DNA of 64,000 nt from Balaenoptera acutorostrata. Its lineage: Eukaryota > Chordata > Mammalia > Artiodactyla > Balaenopteridae. Within the stretch, counting starts at the first letter, position 1, and the number at the start of each line of letters is the position of its first letter. The stretch covers positions 8,184,001 to 8,248,000 of the forward strand of contig NC_080067.1 in NCBI RefSeq assembly GCF_949987535.1, read 5' to 3'. A program made the translations under genes and the position numbers. This document shows, in pieces, positions 63,326-64,000 of the stretch. The notes beneath the pieces were generated by a model. The model did not search any database. It worked only from the letters and a program-made list of their open reading frames with translations, and was not told the origin of the DNA.

Positions 63326-63784
63326 TCTGAATTGCTGGTAACTGTTATTGTGTACATTTGATGGGTGTCACTAAGAAATAGAGCACAGCTCTATTTTTTT
63401 ATACTTGTAACCAGTCAATATTTTATAATTATTCATGTTGGAAGTATACTTTTAGCATGTCTAGAATGGTGCAATTTTTGTTGTTAATTTTGTAATTCAT
63501 ACACAACTTGAAAGAGACAGAGCCTCTTGGCAAAGACATCATAAAATCGTTATAGGATCTCTTTTTAGGTGGTGAGATGTCCATGACTTTCTGGAAGGGT
63601 GTGGGAGGCTGGAAACCAGCCCACAGGGCAGGGCTCAGGCTCTCCCCAGGGGCAGGCATTGGACTCAGGCATCTAACTGGGAAGTTCTGAGGGTCTGGCA
63701 TTCTGAGAGATGGGTTCTTCTTGTTGGGAGAACATGTCAGGGGAGGAAGGGGTACTTGTTAAATGGCTATAATATTCAGAACCG

Positions 63785-63955
63785 GCCTCCCAGGCATGCA
63801 ACTTGTGTAGTCCACAGGCCCTACACTCAGAAGGGCCCCCAGGCTTTGGTTTTAAGACCTGCTGTTGTCATCTTGAAATTTTTAGTAAGTTTTTTCTAAC
63901 AAAGGGGTCTGCATTTTCACTTTGCAACTGCAAAGTCCTGTCCTGACAATGCACG
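63785..63955. mobile_element. Possible hAT-like MER fragment
   Basis: GCATGCAACTTGTGTAGTCC, TGCTGTTGTCATCTTGAAAT, TTTCTAACAAAGGGGTCTGC and ATTTTCACTTTGCAACTGCA resemble a common non-autonomous DNA transposon of mammals. The family was not assigned. Confidence 0.4.
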
Positions 63956-64000
63956 CTGAACCATGGTTATCTCATTTGGTCCTTCATCAGACATTCCTGA

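Overview
The window is mammalian nuclear DNA, almost certainly from a whale or dolphin. About ten copies of the CHR-type tRNA-derived SINE found in cetaceans and their relatives (head near GGCTTCCCTGGTGGCGCAGTGG, tRNA-like B box GGTTCGAGCCC) are scattered through it, several nearly identical to each other and still flanked by matching target-site duplications (TSDs). Cetartiodactyl-type L1 3' ends and ERV LTRs fit the same group. The species cannot be read from the sequence.

Only one coding segment can be supported: a 132-bp minus-strand exon at 47016-47147. It encodes the second half of the N-terminal PAS (eag) domain of the voltage-gated potassium channel KCNH8 (Kv12.1, ELK family) and has good splice sites and matching phase. 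The gene therefore runs right to left. If the usual KCNH exon order holds, 47148-64000 is part of intron 2 and 1-47015 is part of intron 3. No neighbouring exon was recognised.

Layout: 1-8.8 kb holds two solo class I LTRs, an old L1 tail, two younger 5'-truncated L1s, a CHR SINE and an MLT1-type LTR. 8.8-16 kb holds MIR, MER20 and hAT-Charlie elements, a truncated L1 and a perfect 52-bp tandem duplication. 16-25 kb holds several SINEs, an L1 fragment, an MLT1A-type LTR and another solo ERV LTR. 28.9-33.9 kb is an old minus-strand L1 broken up by three SINEs, a young L1 tail and an LTR. 34-47 kb is largely unique AT-rich intron with MIR/L2 fossils, one truncated L1, one SINE and an old LTR. 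47-64 kb holds the exon, two SINEs, two L1s (one with a 5' inversion), a 180-bp polypyrimidine tract, MER5A/MIR/L2 remnants and an unexplained CpG-richer open frame near 52 kb.

No new biological system was found. The points most worth checking are the exon, the 116-codon open frame at 51977-52327, two perfect tandem duplications, the 5'-inverted L1, and the SINE insertions with clear target sites.
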